Source: Pedobacter psychroterrae
GTDB lineage: Bacteria; Bacteroidota; Bacteroidia; Sphingobacteriales; Sphingobacteriaceae
Direction of reading: 5' to 3'
Length of the DNA stretch: 64,000 bases
Assembly (NCBI RefSeq): GCF_004331695.1
Contig: NZ_SJSL01000006.1
Coordinates: 1 to 64,000 of the forward strand
Positions 42,663 through 51,464 of this stretch are shown here, piece after piece. The notes below the pieces were generated by a model that did not search any database, was not told the origin of the DNA, and saw nothing but the letters and a program-made list of their open reading frames with translations. Positions within the stretch are counted from its first letter, which is position 1. Each line of letters opens with the position of its first letter. Both the position numbers and the translations under genes were made by a program.

Positions 42663-44744
42663 ATGCTCCATATTCATCCCAAAATATATCTGATAGCCGG
42701 AACAGCTTTACTGTTACTTATCTGCATACTTTACCTGAGGGTCAGGCTGAGAAAGTCCAGGCGCAAGTATCAAACACTTCTGGAAAATGCTGGTGATGCA
42801 GTGGTGATAATCAACGATAGTGGCAAACTGGTCCATGCCTCGGCATCAATCTTCAAAGTCTTGGGTTATACTGTCAAAGAAGCAAATGGCCTGGATGTAA
42901 TGGCCTTAGCTCATCCGGATGACATAGCGGGATTGCATGTAGTAATGGCCGAAGTGATGGCAAATCCAGGTGTCCCCGTCAGGGGGCATACCGGCAGAAT
43001 GATGCATGGGGACGGTACCTGGCACTGGTACGAAGCTGTGGTTACCAATATGCTGCATGATCCAGATATTCGTGGCATTGTTGATAATTTCCGGGATGTA
43101 TCAGAAAATGTACATGCAATAGAGAAGATGAACAATGCCAACAGACTGTATGCATTTATCAGCCAGATCAATCAGGCCATTGTTCATGCTGAAAACCAAA
43201 ACAGTGTACTTAAGGAAACCTGCCGGATAGCTATTGAATGTGGAAAATTTCAGATGGCCTGGATTGGTTTTTTTAATGAAGAAGGAACTGAAATAGATCT
43301 TTCTGAAAGCACAGGAATTGACATACAATATCTGCAAAATTTTAAGAATGCTAAATTCAGCAAAACCGGGCCAATGTACCAAGTTCTTATAAACGGAGAA
43401 CCATTTATATGTAATAACATATCTGAATTGATGCTGCCCGAATGGAAACGCTTTGCGGATGTCAACGGTATAAAGTCGTTTATGATCCTTCCGATTAAAA
43501 AAAACGGGAAAACCATTGGCTCCCTAAACCTTTATGCGTCTAAATATGACTTTTTCGACGAACAGGAGTGCCGTCTTCTGGAAGAAGTGGTGGCCGATAT
43601 CTCTTTTGCCATGAATGTTTTTGAACGCGAGCGGTCAAGAGAACGCACCGAAAAGAAAAACCGGGATTCGGAAATCAGGCTAAAGCAGGCCCAGTCGATC
43701 GCTCATGTAGGAAGCTTTGAGATCGACTTTGCTACCAACATCTCTACCTGGTCAGAAGAACTGTGCAGGATATACGGCTTCGCAATTGATGACAACAAGC
43801 ACCATTATGACAAATGGATGGAGATGATCCACCCTGCCGATCTGCGGCATGTGATGGCTATCGTAGGCGAAGCTAAAAGCTCTTTAAGCAGTTCGGCAAT
43901 CTATCACAGGATCATCCGCAGTGATGATGGCTCTGTACGGTACATATTTTCACAAGGTGAATACGAATTTGATGAACGGGGAAAGGTAATAGGACTTCAC
44001 GGGGTAGCCCATGACATTACCGATCAAAAACATGCTGAACTGGAACGGATAAAAATGATTACTGATCTGACACAGCGCAATAAGGACCTGGAACAGTTTT
44101 CCTATGTTGTTTCCCACAATGTAAGGGCTCCCTTAGCCAATATCATTTCACTCATCGGATTGCTGGAACATTCCACTTTAGGTCCGGACGGAAAAGAAGT
44201 TTTTGATGCGCTTAACGAATCAACCGATAAATTGGACTACGTCATTAAAGACCTGAATTTAATCCTGAACATGAACCGTAAGATCGATGAGAAGAAAGAA
44301 CTTGTGACTTTTGAGGAACTCATGACGGATATCAAGATTGGTATCGCCAATTTGATTACTGCCGGGAAAGCCGAACTGACCAGCAATTTTTCGGAAATTG
44401 GGCGTATACATACTTTCAAAAGTTATCTACACAGTATATTCTATAACCTGATCTTAAACAGCATTAAATACCGCAAGCCGGATACCCCAGCAATGATCCA
44501 TGTGTCAAGTAAAATTGAAAAAGGCAAACTGATCCTTGAATTTAGTGACAATGGGATAGGCATTGATCTGGAAAGGCATCAGAGTCAGCTATTTGGATTG
44601 TACAAACGCTTTCATCCGCATATAGAGGGTAAAGGTATGGGCTTGTATATGGTCAAGATGCAGGTTGAGCAACTGCATGGTAAGATAACAGTGGAGAGTG
44701 AAGTGGACAAGGGAACCACATTCAAAATAGCATTTATGCTATAA
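42663..44744 (+). CDS. Membrane-anchored PAS-GAF-PAS histidine kinase
   Basis: A 693-residue sensor kinase. One membrane helix (about 8-26), PAS domain about 35-150 (YQTLLENAGDAVVIINDSGK), GAF-like domain about 165-325 (ETCRIAIECGKFQMAWIGFF), second PAS about 345-455 (AHVGSFEIDFATNISTWSEE), then an H-box SYVVSHNVRAPLANI with His485 and an ATPase domain with N box LNSIKYR, FSDNGIGID and GKGMGLYMVK. The SHNVRAP form of the H-box is typical of Bacteroidota PAS kinases. No response regulator is adjacent; it precedes kup by about 60 bases, which may be chance. Signal unknown. Confidence 0.93.
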   Translation: MLHIHPKIYLIAGTALLLLICILYLRVRLRKSRRKYQTLLENAGDAVVIINDSGKLVHASASIFKVLGYTVKEANGLDVMALAHPDDIAGLHVVMAEVMANPGVPVRGHTGRMMHGDGTWHWYEAVVTNMLHDPDIRGIVDNFRDVSENVHAIEKMNNANRLYAFISQINQAIVHAENQNSVLKETCRIAIECGKFQMAWIGFFNEEGTEIDLSESTGIDIQYLQNFKNAKFSKTGPMYQVLINGEPFICNNISELMLPEWKRFADVNGIKSFMILPIKKNGKTIGSLNLYASKYDFFDEQECRLLEEVVADISFAMNVFERERSRERTEKKNRDSEIRLKQAQSIAHVGSFEIDFATNISTWSEELCRIYGFAIDDNKHHYDKWMEMIHPADLRHVMAIVGEAKSSLSSSAIYHRIIRSDDGSVRYIFSQGEYEFDERGKVIGLHGVAHDITDQKHAELERIKMITDLTQRNKDLEQFSYVVSHNVRAPLANIISLIGLLEHSTLGPDGKEVFDALNESTDKLDYVIKDLNLILNMNRKIDEKKELVTFEELMTDIKIGIANLITAGKAELTSNFSEIGRIHTFKSYLHSIFYNLILNSIKYRKPDTPAMIHVSSKIEKGKLILEFSDNGIGIDLERHQSQLFGLYKRFHPHIEGKGMGLYMVKMQVEQLHGKITVESEVDKGTTFKIAFML

Positions 44745-44780
44745 AACCTTACTTAATGCTTCTTGCTATCATATAATTGA

Positions 44781-44788
44781 TACATTTG
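44781..44788 (+). promoter_or_regulatory. Promoter -7 box of the kup gene (TACATTTG)
   Basis: TACATTTG matches TAnnTTTG. Transcription would begin near 44795, inside the longer possible kup frame, so it supports the start at 44807. Confidence 0.5.
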
Positions 44789-44806
44789 CCCAATTATTTC
44801 AAGATC

Positions 44807-46744
44807 ATGGGTCATCATAAAAACATCCAGAAACTAAGCGCCGCAGGCTTATTAATCAGTTTAGGTATCATTTATGGAGACATAGGTACCTCGCCGCTTT
44901 ATGTTTTTAAAGCGATAATAGGCGAGCGCCTAATTACCAAAGACCTGATCCTTGGAGGACTATCCTGTATTTTCTGGACACTGACCCTGCAGACCACACT
45001 TAAATATGTGGTAATCACCCTGCAGGCAGACAATAAAGGTGAGGGTGGTATTTTTTCTTTGTTTTCTTTGGTCAAACGCAAGGCAAAATGGCTGATCATT
45101 CCGGCTATGGTCGGTGGGGCGGCTCTGCTGGCCGATGGGATCATGACCCCGGCAGTTACCGTGTCAGCCGCCATTGAAGGACTGGACCTGGTTTACAAAG
45201 GTCTTCCGACCGTACCGATCGTACTATCGATCATTACGCTACTGTTTGTCCTGCAGCAATATGGGACTTCACTGGTCGGTAGAGCATTTGGTCCGGTTAT
45301 GTGGCTTTGGTTTACCATGATCGCAGTGCTCGGCATTTCCTATATAATCGAATTACCCGAAATATTAAAGGCTATCAATCCTTATTATGCTTACCACATT
45401 TTAACCACTAACCCGGAAGCCTTCCTGATTATTGGCGCAGTATTTTTATGTACTACCGGAGCTGAAGCGCTGTATTCCGACCTGGGCCATTGCGGACGCT
45501 CGAACATCAGGATCAGCTGGATCTATGTAAAGGTCTGCCTGGTTTTAAACTATATGGGTCAGGGTGTATGGCTCTGGAAACTTCAGGGAACTCATCTTAA
45601 TGAGGTTAATCCATTTTACCATTTGATGCCGGACTGGTTTTTGATCTATGGCATAGGGATCGCAACGGTTGCAGCAGTAATTGCCAGTCAGGCGTTGATC
45701 TCAGGTTCCTTCACGTTGATTGCCGAGGCTGTAAGACTGAACCTCTGGCCTAAGGTGAAGATCAATTATCCGAGCGAGCAAAAAGGCCAGCTGTATGTAC
45801 CTTCTATGAACTGGATATTATGGGCAGGTTGTCTAATCGTGGTTCTGATCTTTCAAAAATCGGTGAACATGGAGGCGGCTTACGGGCTTTCCATCACCGT
45901 AGCCATGCTGATGACCACCATCCTAATATCGATATTTTTAATGCGCAAAAGGGTGCCAATGTACCTGATCATCATATTTCTGGTTATTTATGGCATGATC
46001 GAGCTGACTTTTCTTGCCGGAAACGCAGCAAAAATAGCACATGGTGGTTGGTTTACGCTAATTCTGGGTATGATACTTTTTTCTGTCATGTGGGCTTGGC
46101 ACAATGGCCGCAGGATCAGGAACAGGTATATGAAATTTGTAGACATAGAAGAGTTTTATCCTTTAATCAAAAGTATCAGTGCTGATGAAAGTATTGCCAA
46201 ATATGCTTCCAATCTGGTTTATCTTACCAGCGCTAATTTCAATACGGAGATAGAATCCTCGGTGATTTATTCTATTGTTCAAAAGCAGCCAAAAAGAGCG
46301 GATGTCTATTGGATACTGCACGTCGATGTGACTGACGAACCTTATACCATGGAATACGAAGTAGACCATATGATTCCCGGAAAGCTGATCCGTATTGATT
46401 TCAGGCTGGGTTTCAGGGTGGAGCAACGGGTGAATCTGTTATTTAGAAAAGTGGTGGAAGAGCTCGTAAAAAGTGGTGAAATAGATATTACCAGTAAATA
46501 CAAATCACTACATGAAAGAAAGATACCCGGAGATTTCCGTTTTGTGGTGATTGAAAAAATCCTTTCCAATTCTAGCAGCCTGCCTTTTATAGAGAGAGTC
46601 ACCATATCTTACCACAGGGTTTTAAAATTCCTGGGCATCTCCGAAAGAAGAGGTTTCGGACTGGATTCCAGTTTTGTGAGTATTGAGCAGGTTCCCCTGA
46701 TCGTAGATATTCCTGATCCGATCCAAATGAAAAGAATCAAATAG
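44807..46744 (+). CDS. kup: KUP/HAK/KT-family potassium uptake protein
   Basis: A 645-residue K+/H+ symporter. The frame opens at 44777, but ATG 44807 (MGHHKN) is preferred since the -7 box sits before it. The first helix carries the family hallmark GIIYGDIGTSPLYV, followed by GEGGIFSLFSLV and about twelve membrane helices up to residue 430; the last 200 residues are cytoplasmic. Length is normal. It is followed by a terminator and then by the kdp operon, so two potassium systems, a constitutive low-affinity and an inducible high-affinity one, sit side by side. Confidence 0.95.
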   Translation: MGHHKNIQKLSAAGLLISLGIIYGDIGTSPLYVFKAIIGERLITKDLILGGLSCIFWTLTLQTTLKYVVITLQADNKGEGGIFSLFSLVKRKAKWLIIPAMVGGAALLADGIMTPAVTVSAAIEGLDLVYKGLPTVPIVLSIITLLFVLQQYGTSLVGRAFGPVMWLWFTMIAVLGISYIIELPEILKAINPYYAYHILTTNPEAFLIIGAVFLCTTGAEALYSDLGHCGRSNIRISWIYVKVCLVLNYMGQGVWLWKLQGTHLNEVNPFYHLMPDWFLIYGIGIATVAAVIASQALISGSFTLIAEAVRLNLWPKVKINYPSEQKGQLYVPSMNWILWAGCLIVVLIFQKSVNMEAAYGLSITVAMLMTTILISIFLMRKRVPMYLIIIFLVIYGMIELTFLAGNAAKIAHGGWFTLILGMILFSVMWAWHNGRRIRNRYMKFVDIEEFYPLIKSISADESIAKYASNLVYLTSANFNTEIESSVIYSIVQKQPKRADVYWILHVDVTDEPYTMEYEVDHMIPGKLIRIDFRLGFRVEQRVNLLFRKVVEELVKSGEIDITSKYKSLHERKIPGDFRFVVIEKILSNSSSLPFIERVTISYHRVLKFLGISERRGFGLDSSFVSIEQVPLIVDIPDPIQMKRIK

Positions 46745-46767
46745 ACGGGGACTAACTCCAATATGAT

Positions 46768-46798
46768 AAATACCCTTCCAAAATGGAAGGGTATTTTT
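46768..46798 (+). terminator. Rho-independent terminator of kup
   Basis: A 13-bp perfect stem (46768-46780 with 46784-46796) around an AAA loop, followed by T residues. Confidence 0.92.
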
Positions 46799-46875
46799 AT
46801 GTAAAAGCCAAATTTTTTATTATTTTTCACTTCAATATATTGATTTACAAGTAATTGTGAATTGAGTTAAAAGTG

Positions 46876-46893
46876 TGGCACCGCTATTGGCAT
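46876..46893 (+). promoter_or_regulatory. Sigma-54-like promoter of the kdp operon
   Basis: TGGCAC at 46876-46881 and TTGGCA at 46887-46892 resemble the -24/-12 elements of sigma-54 promoters (TGGCAC-N5-TTGCW). The spacing from GG to GC is 11 bases here, one more than the strict 10, unless the -12 element is read as TTGG. It lies 26 bases before the first ATG of the operon, a fitting place. Moderate to weak evidence. Confidence 0.4.
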
Positions 46894-46918
46894 TAGCGTG
46901 ATTATAAAATAAAATATC

Positions 46919-47002
46919 ATGCTAACAATCCTACTATTTCTGGCCCTGCTGATCCTTGTCTGGGTGGTTTACAAATCCATTGACTGGTTCGAAAAAATCT
47001 AA
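46919..47002 (+). CDS. 27-residue membrane peptide at the head of the kdp operon
   Basis: A 27-codon ORF, ATG to TAA, ending 5 bases before kdpF. Translation starts MLTILLFLALLILVWVVYKS and ends IDWFEKI: one hydrophobic helix followed by a short polar C-terminus, like KdpF in size and layout but without its KPEKF end. It is the first gene after the sigma-54-like element. It may be a second small subunit of the Kdp complex or a duplicated, diverged kdpF. Too short for standard gene callers. Confidence 0.7.
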   Translation: MLTILLFLALLILVWVVYKSIDWFEKI

Positions 47003-47007
47003 AAATT

Positions 47008-47085
47008 ATGACCGCATTATTCATTATCGCCATCGCCGTCTTCATTTACATGATCTACGTGCTGATCAAACCCGAAAAATTTTAA
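47008..47085 (+). CDS. kdpF: K+-transporting ATPase small subunit KdpF
   Basis: A 25-residue protein, MTALFIIAIAVFIYMIYVLI then KPEKF, a single membrane helix with the KPEKF end found in KdpF of many bacteria. KdpF stabilises the KdpABC complex at the KdpA surface. It lies 10 bases before kdpA. Missed by usual length limits but very convincing by sequence. Confidence 0.92.
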   Translation: MTALFIIAIAVFIYMIYVLIKPEKF

Positions 47086-47095
47086 TTAAACACTC

Positions 47096-48814
47096 ATGAA
47101 CACTGAATTACTTGGAATCATAGCCACCTATGGGCTCACACTGGTGATCGCTATTCCTCTGGGCAAGTACCTGGCTAAGGTATTTGCCGGAGAAAAAGTC
47201 TGGACTGACTTTTTAAAACCTATTGAATCCGGAATCTATAAACTCTCCGGTATTAACCCTAAAGAAGAGATGAACTGGAAGCAACATATGAAAGCACTGC
47301 TAACCATAAATCTGGTCTGGTTAGTTTACGGATTTTTTGTCCTGATATACCAGGATAAACTGCCGCTCAATCCTGATGGCAACCCAGGCATGACACCAGA
47401 TCTTTCCTTTAATACCATTATTAGTTTCGTGGTGAACTGCAATCTGCAGCATTACTCAGGAGAATCTGGTGTGACCTATCTGACCCAGCATTTTGTATTG
47501 ATGTTTCTCCAGTTTGTAAGTGCAGCAACAGGTATCGCAGCGGCTGTGGTCTTCTTTAAAGCATTCCGTGATAAAACAAGCACCCAACTGGGTAATTTCT
47601 GGGAATTCTTTATTAAATCTATCACCCGTCTGCTGCTTCCTTTATCACTGGTTATGGCAATCATTCTTGCATTTAACGGTACCCCAAGTAGCTATGAGGG
47701 TAAAGATCAATTTATATCGGTCCAAGGTGATACGGTAAATGTATCCAGAGGTCCGGCAGCCGGTTTTATTGCCATCAAACACTTAGGTACTAATGGTGGT
47801 GGCTGGTTTGGAGTGAACTCTTCGCACCCGCTGGAAAATCCGAATTACATTACCAATATCGTTGAACTTATTGCACAGGTAATCATTCCTATTGCGATGG
47901 TGATCGCCTTTGGTATTTTCATCAGACGACGTAAACTGGCCTGGGTAATTTTTGGTGTCATGACCATTGGCATGTTGCTCCTGTTGATCCCAACCGTAAG
48001 CTCTGAACTTGGTGGAAACCCGGCAATCGCAAAAATGGGTATCTCACAAGCTACAGGCGCTATGGAAGGTAAGGAGGTTCGTTTTGGGCCTGCTATATCC
48101 GGATACTGGAGTACAGTTACGACCATCATTTCGACTGGTTCGGTAAACAGTATGCATGACAGTACAATGCCGCTGACCGGCTTGTGGCAGCTGCTGGGTA
48201 TGATGATTAACTCCTTTTATGGTGGTTGTGGTGTAGGAGTATTGAACTATTTCATCTACCTGATCCTTGCGGTATTCATATCAGGACTGATGGTGGGAAG
48301 AACGCCAGAGTTTCTCGGTCATAAAGTAGAGGCGCGCGAGGTTAAGATCGCTGCGCTGATCACGCTTTTAAGTCCATTTCTGATCTTATCCGGAACAGCA
48401 ATTGCTAGTTACGTATTTACCACACACGGTGAGGCCGCATGGGCAGTACAACCAAAGAATTGGTTAAATAACCCAGGCTTTCATGGCTTCTCAGAGATGC
48501 TATACGAGATGACTTCGTCCAATGCCAATAACGGATCAGGTTTTGAAGGCCTGGGTGATAACAACATATTCTGGAATGTGGCTACTGGTTTTGTTTTGCT
48601 GCTTGGGCGTTTCCTGCCAATTATTGGCCCTGTCGCCATAGCAGGTTTACTGGGATCTAAAAAATATATTCCTGAATCTGCCGGTACTTTGAAAACAGAC
48701 ACCATGACTTTCGCACTGATGACCTTTGCAGTGATCATCGTGCTGAATGCACTTTCTTATTTCCCTGCCCTGGCCTTAGGTCCACTGGCAGAATATTTTA
48801 CCATGCTTAAATAA
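47096..48814 (+). CDS. kdpA: K+-transporting ATPase subunit KdpA
   Basis: A 572-residue inner-membrane channel subunit of the high-affinity KdpFABC potassium pump. Ten or so membrane helices with the selectivity-filter-like segments NCNLQHYSGESG, GTNGGGWFGVNSSHPLENP, GSVNSMHDSTMPLTG and TSSNANNGSGFEGL, all with the conserved Gly of SKT-type channels. Length is close to E. coli KdpA (557). It starts the large-gene part of the operon; kdpB follows after 23 bases. Confidence 0.97.
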   Translation: MNTELLGIIATYGLTLVIAIPLGKYLAKVFAGEKVWTDFLKPIESGIYKLSGINPKEEMNWKQHMKALLTINLVWLVYGFFVLIYQDKLPLNPDGNPGMTPDLSFNTIISFVVNCNLQHYSGESGVTYLTQHFVLMFLQFVSAATGIAAAVVFFKAFRDKTSTQLGNFWEFFIKSITRLLLPLSLVMAIILAFNGTPSSYEGKDQFISVQGDTVNVSRGPAAGFIAIKHLGTNGGGWFGVNSSHPLENPNYITNIVELIAQVIIPIAMVIAFGIFIRRRKLAWVIFGVMTIGMLLLLIPTVSSELGGNPAIAKMGISQATGAMEGKEVRFGPAISGYWSTVTTIISTGSVNSMHDSTMPLTGLWQLLGMMINSFYGGCGVGVLNYFIYLILAVFISGLMVGRTPEFLGHKVEAREVKIAALITLLSPFLILSGTAIASYVFTTHGEAAWAVQPKNWLNNPGFHGFSEMLYEMTSSNANNGSGFEGLGDNNIFWNVATGFVLLLGRFLPIIGPVAIAGLLGSKKYIPESAGTLKTDTMTFALMTFAVIIVLNALSYFPALALGPLAEYFTMLK

Positions 48815-48837
48815 TACTTAGATAAATAAACAACCAG

Positions 48838-50868
48838 ATGAAAACATCATCAAATAAATTATTTGAACCTGCTTTAGTGCAAACAGCATTAAAACAATCC
48901 TTCATCAAGCTTGATCCAAGGGTCATGATCAAAAACCCGGTCATGTTTACCGTAGAGATCGGAACCCTGATTATGGCTTACGTAACGGTGTATTCGATGA
49001 GTAATACCGGACAAGGTTCCCCTGCATACAATTTTATTATTTTTCTTATTCTGCTCTTAACGGTGCTTTTCGCCAATTTTGCTGAGGCGATTGCTGAAGC
49101 AAGAGGTAAAGCACAAGCGGATTCCTTAAGAAAAACAAGAGAAGAAACGCCAGCCAAAGTAGTTTTGTCTAATGGAAAAGTAGAAATACGCTCTTCTTCA
49201 TTACTTAAAAAAGGAGATGTATTCGTCTGTGAAGCTGGTGACACCATTCCGACAGACGGTGAGATCATTGAAGGTATTGCTACCATTGATGAATCTGCCA
49301 TTACCGGAGAATCTGCTCCGGTCATCCGGGAATCGGGTGGTGATAAATCATCCGTTACCGGCGGCACTAAAGTCCTTTCAGACCAGATCAAAGTACAGGT
49401 TAATACCCAGCCAGGCGAAAGTTTTCTGGATAAAATGATTGCCTTGGTAGAAGGTGCGTCCCGTCAGAAAACGCCTAATGAGATTGCTTTGACCATTTTA
49501 CTGGCAAGTTTCACCCTGGTATTCATTATTGTATGTGTGACTTTAAAGCCATTTGCAGATTACGCGAATACTCCAATCACAATTGCTTCGCTGATCTCAC
49601 TGTTTGTGTGTTTGATCCCTACCACTATCGGTGGCCTGCTCTCGGCCATTGGTATTGCGGGTATGGACAGAGCATTAAGGGCCAATGTCATTACCAAATC
49701 GGGTAAAGCGGTCGAAACAGCAGGCGACATCGACGTATTGCTGTTAGATAAAACGGGTACGATCACTATCGGTAACCGTAAAGCCACCAGTTTTTATCCT
49801 GCGCCGGGCATAGACACTAAAGACTTTATTGAAGCCTGCGTGATGAGTTCATTGGCAGACGAAACCCCCGAAGGTAAGTCTATCATTGAGCTGGCAGTGG
49901 TACAAGGACACAAAGTGATGCCTGCTCCTGCAGGATCTACGTTCATCAAATTTACTGCTGAGACACGTTCCAGCGGTCTGGATACCGCAGATGGTAAGAG
50001 AACACGTAAGGGTGCATTTGACTCCATCCGTAATATAGTATTGCTGGCGGGCAATCCATTTCCTCCGGAAACAGAAGAACAGGTCAAAAAAATATCCGGC
50101 AATGGAGGTACCCCGCTCGTGGTATCGGTCAACGAAAAAACCATGGGTGTTATCGAATTGCAGGACATTATTAAACCCGGTATCAGCGAACGGTTTGAGC
50201 GCCTGCGCAAAATGGGTGTAAAGACTGTAATGGTAACCGGTGATAATCCGCTTACAGCAAAATTCATTGCAGAAAAAGCCGGTGTGGATGACTTCATTGC
50301 AGAAGCTAAACCTGAAGATAAAATGAACTACATCAAGGAAGAACAGGCCCTTGGCAAGCTGGTTGCGATGATGGGTGACGGTACCAACGATGCCCCCGCC
50401 CTTGCCCAGGCTGATGTAGGTGTAGCCATGAACAGCGGTACGCAAGCTGCTAAAGAAGCTGGCAATATGGTGGATCTGGACAATGACCCGACCAAACTGA
50501 TCGAGATTGTTGAGATCGGTAAGCAGCTTTTGATCACCCGTGGTACGCTGACAACCTTCTCCATCGCCAATGATGTAGCCAAATACTTCGCTATCGTACC
50601 GGCTTTGTTCATCGCTTCGATACCAGCTTTGCAAAGCCTGAACATCATGGGATTACACAGCCCTGAAAGTGCGATCCTCTCGGCGGTGATCTTCAATGCG
50701 ATCATCATCCCGATCCTGATCCCATTGGCACTGAAAGGTGTCGAATACAAACCAATCGGCGCCAGTGCTTTATTGCGCAGGAACCTGCTGATCTATGGTT
50801 TGGGTGGAGTAATCGCACCTTTCATCGGTATCAAAATAATCGATTTACTGGTAGGCCTATTTGTATAA
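48838..50868 (+). CDS. kdpB: K+-transporting P-type ATPase subunit KdpB
   Basis: A 676-residue type IA P-ATPase providing the energy for KdpA. The actuator motif ITGESAPV, the phosphorylation site DKTGTIT (Asp304), MVTGDNPLTAKFIAEKAGVD and MGDGTNDAPALAQADVG are all present, with about seven membrane helices, so it should be fully active. Length agrees with E. coli KdpB (682). kdpC follows after 21 bases. Confidence 0.98.
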   Translation: MKTSSNKLFEPALVQTALKQSFIKLDPRVMIKNPVMFTVEIGTLIMAYVTVYSMSNTGQGSPAYNFIIFLILLLTVLFANFAEAIAEARGKAQADSLRKTREETPAKVVLSNGKVEIRSSSLLKKGDVFVCEAGDTIPTDGEIIEGIATIDESAITGESAPVIRESGGDKSSVTGGTKVLSDQIKVQVNTQPGESFLDKMIALVEGASRQKTPNEIALTILLASFTLVFIIVCVTLKPFADYANTPITIASLISLFVCLIPTTIGGLLSAIGIAGMDRALRANVITKSGKAVETAGDIDVLLLDKTGTITIGNRKATSFYPAPGIDTKDFIEACVMSSLADETPEGKSIIELAVVQGHKVMPAPAGSTFIKFTAETRSSGLDTADGKRTRKGAFDSIRNIVLLAGNPFPPETEEQVKKISGNGGTPLVVSVNEKTMGVIELQDIIKPGISERFERLRKMGVKTVMVTGDNPLTAKFIAEKAGVDDFIAEAKPEDKMNYIKEEQALGKLVAMMGDGTNDAPALAQADVGVAMNSGTQAAKEAGNMVDLDNDPTKLIEIVEIGKQLLITRGTLTTFSIANDVAKYFAIVPALFIASIPALQSLNIMGLHSPESAILSAVIFNAIIIPILIPLALKGVEYKPIGASALLRRNLLIYGLGGVIAPFIGIKIIDLLVGLFV

Positions 50869-50889
50869 GCTTTTAAAAATATAGAAAAC

Positions 50890-51456
50890 ATGAAAAAATA
50901 TATCTTACAATCCATACGCTTAACCGCAGTTTTAATGGTACTGCTTTGCGTCATCTATCCGCTCATTGTTGCTTTTGCCGGAGGTTTTTCCAAAGGTAAA
51001 GGGGGTGGTGAAAAGATCACTACAAACGGAAAAGTTGTGGGCTATGCCCTGCTTGGCCAGTCCTTTACCAAACCTGAATATTTCTGGGGCAGGCCATCTG
51101 CTGTAGATTATAACGCTGCAGGATCTGCAGGCTCAAACAAAGGTCCGTCAAATTCGGATTACCTGCAACAGGTATCTGACCGTATTGACACTTTGCTAAA
51201 ATACAATCCGACCATTAAAAAGGCAGACATACCAGCGGATATGGTTACCGCTTCAGGAAGTGGTCTCGATCCGAATATCTCCGAACAGGGGGCCATTATC
51301 CAGATTAAAAGAATTGCCGTTGCGCGTCAGTTAGATGAAAAAACAGTTGCAGAGCTGGTGGTTAAAAATACTCAGGGACCATTGTTGGGCTTGTTTGGCC
51401 CAACATCAGTGAATGTACTGAAACTGAACCTTGCTTTGGATGAATTAAAGAAATAA
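50890..51456 (+). CDS. kdpC: K+-transporting ATPase subunit KdpC
   Basis: A 188-residue subunit with one N-terminal membrane helix (about 8-32) and a periplasmic domain. Family motifs are ALLGQSFTKPEYFWGRPSA, SGLDPNISEQGAIIQIKRIA and the C-terminal LFGPTSVNVLKLNLALD. KdpC is needed for assembly and activity of the pump. The porin gene follows after 8 bases. Confidence 0.97.
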   Translation: MKKYILQSIRLTAVLMVLLCVIYPLIVAFAGGFSKGKGGGEKITTNGKVVGYALLGQSFTKPEYFWGRPSAVDYNAAGSAGSNKGPSNSDYLQQVSDRIDTLLKYNPTIKKADIPADMVTASGSGLDPNISEQGAIIQIKRIAVARQLDEKTVAELVVKNTQGPLLGLFGPTSVNVLKLNLALDELKK

Positions 51457-51464
51457 ATAATCAA

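Noticed and set aside
49849..50634. 261-codon minus-strand frame inside kdpB
   Set aside because: It is the mirror of a strongly conserved P-type ATPase gene and its translation (Phe, His, Gly-rich, no motifs) looks like a shadow.
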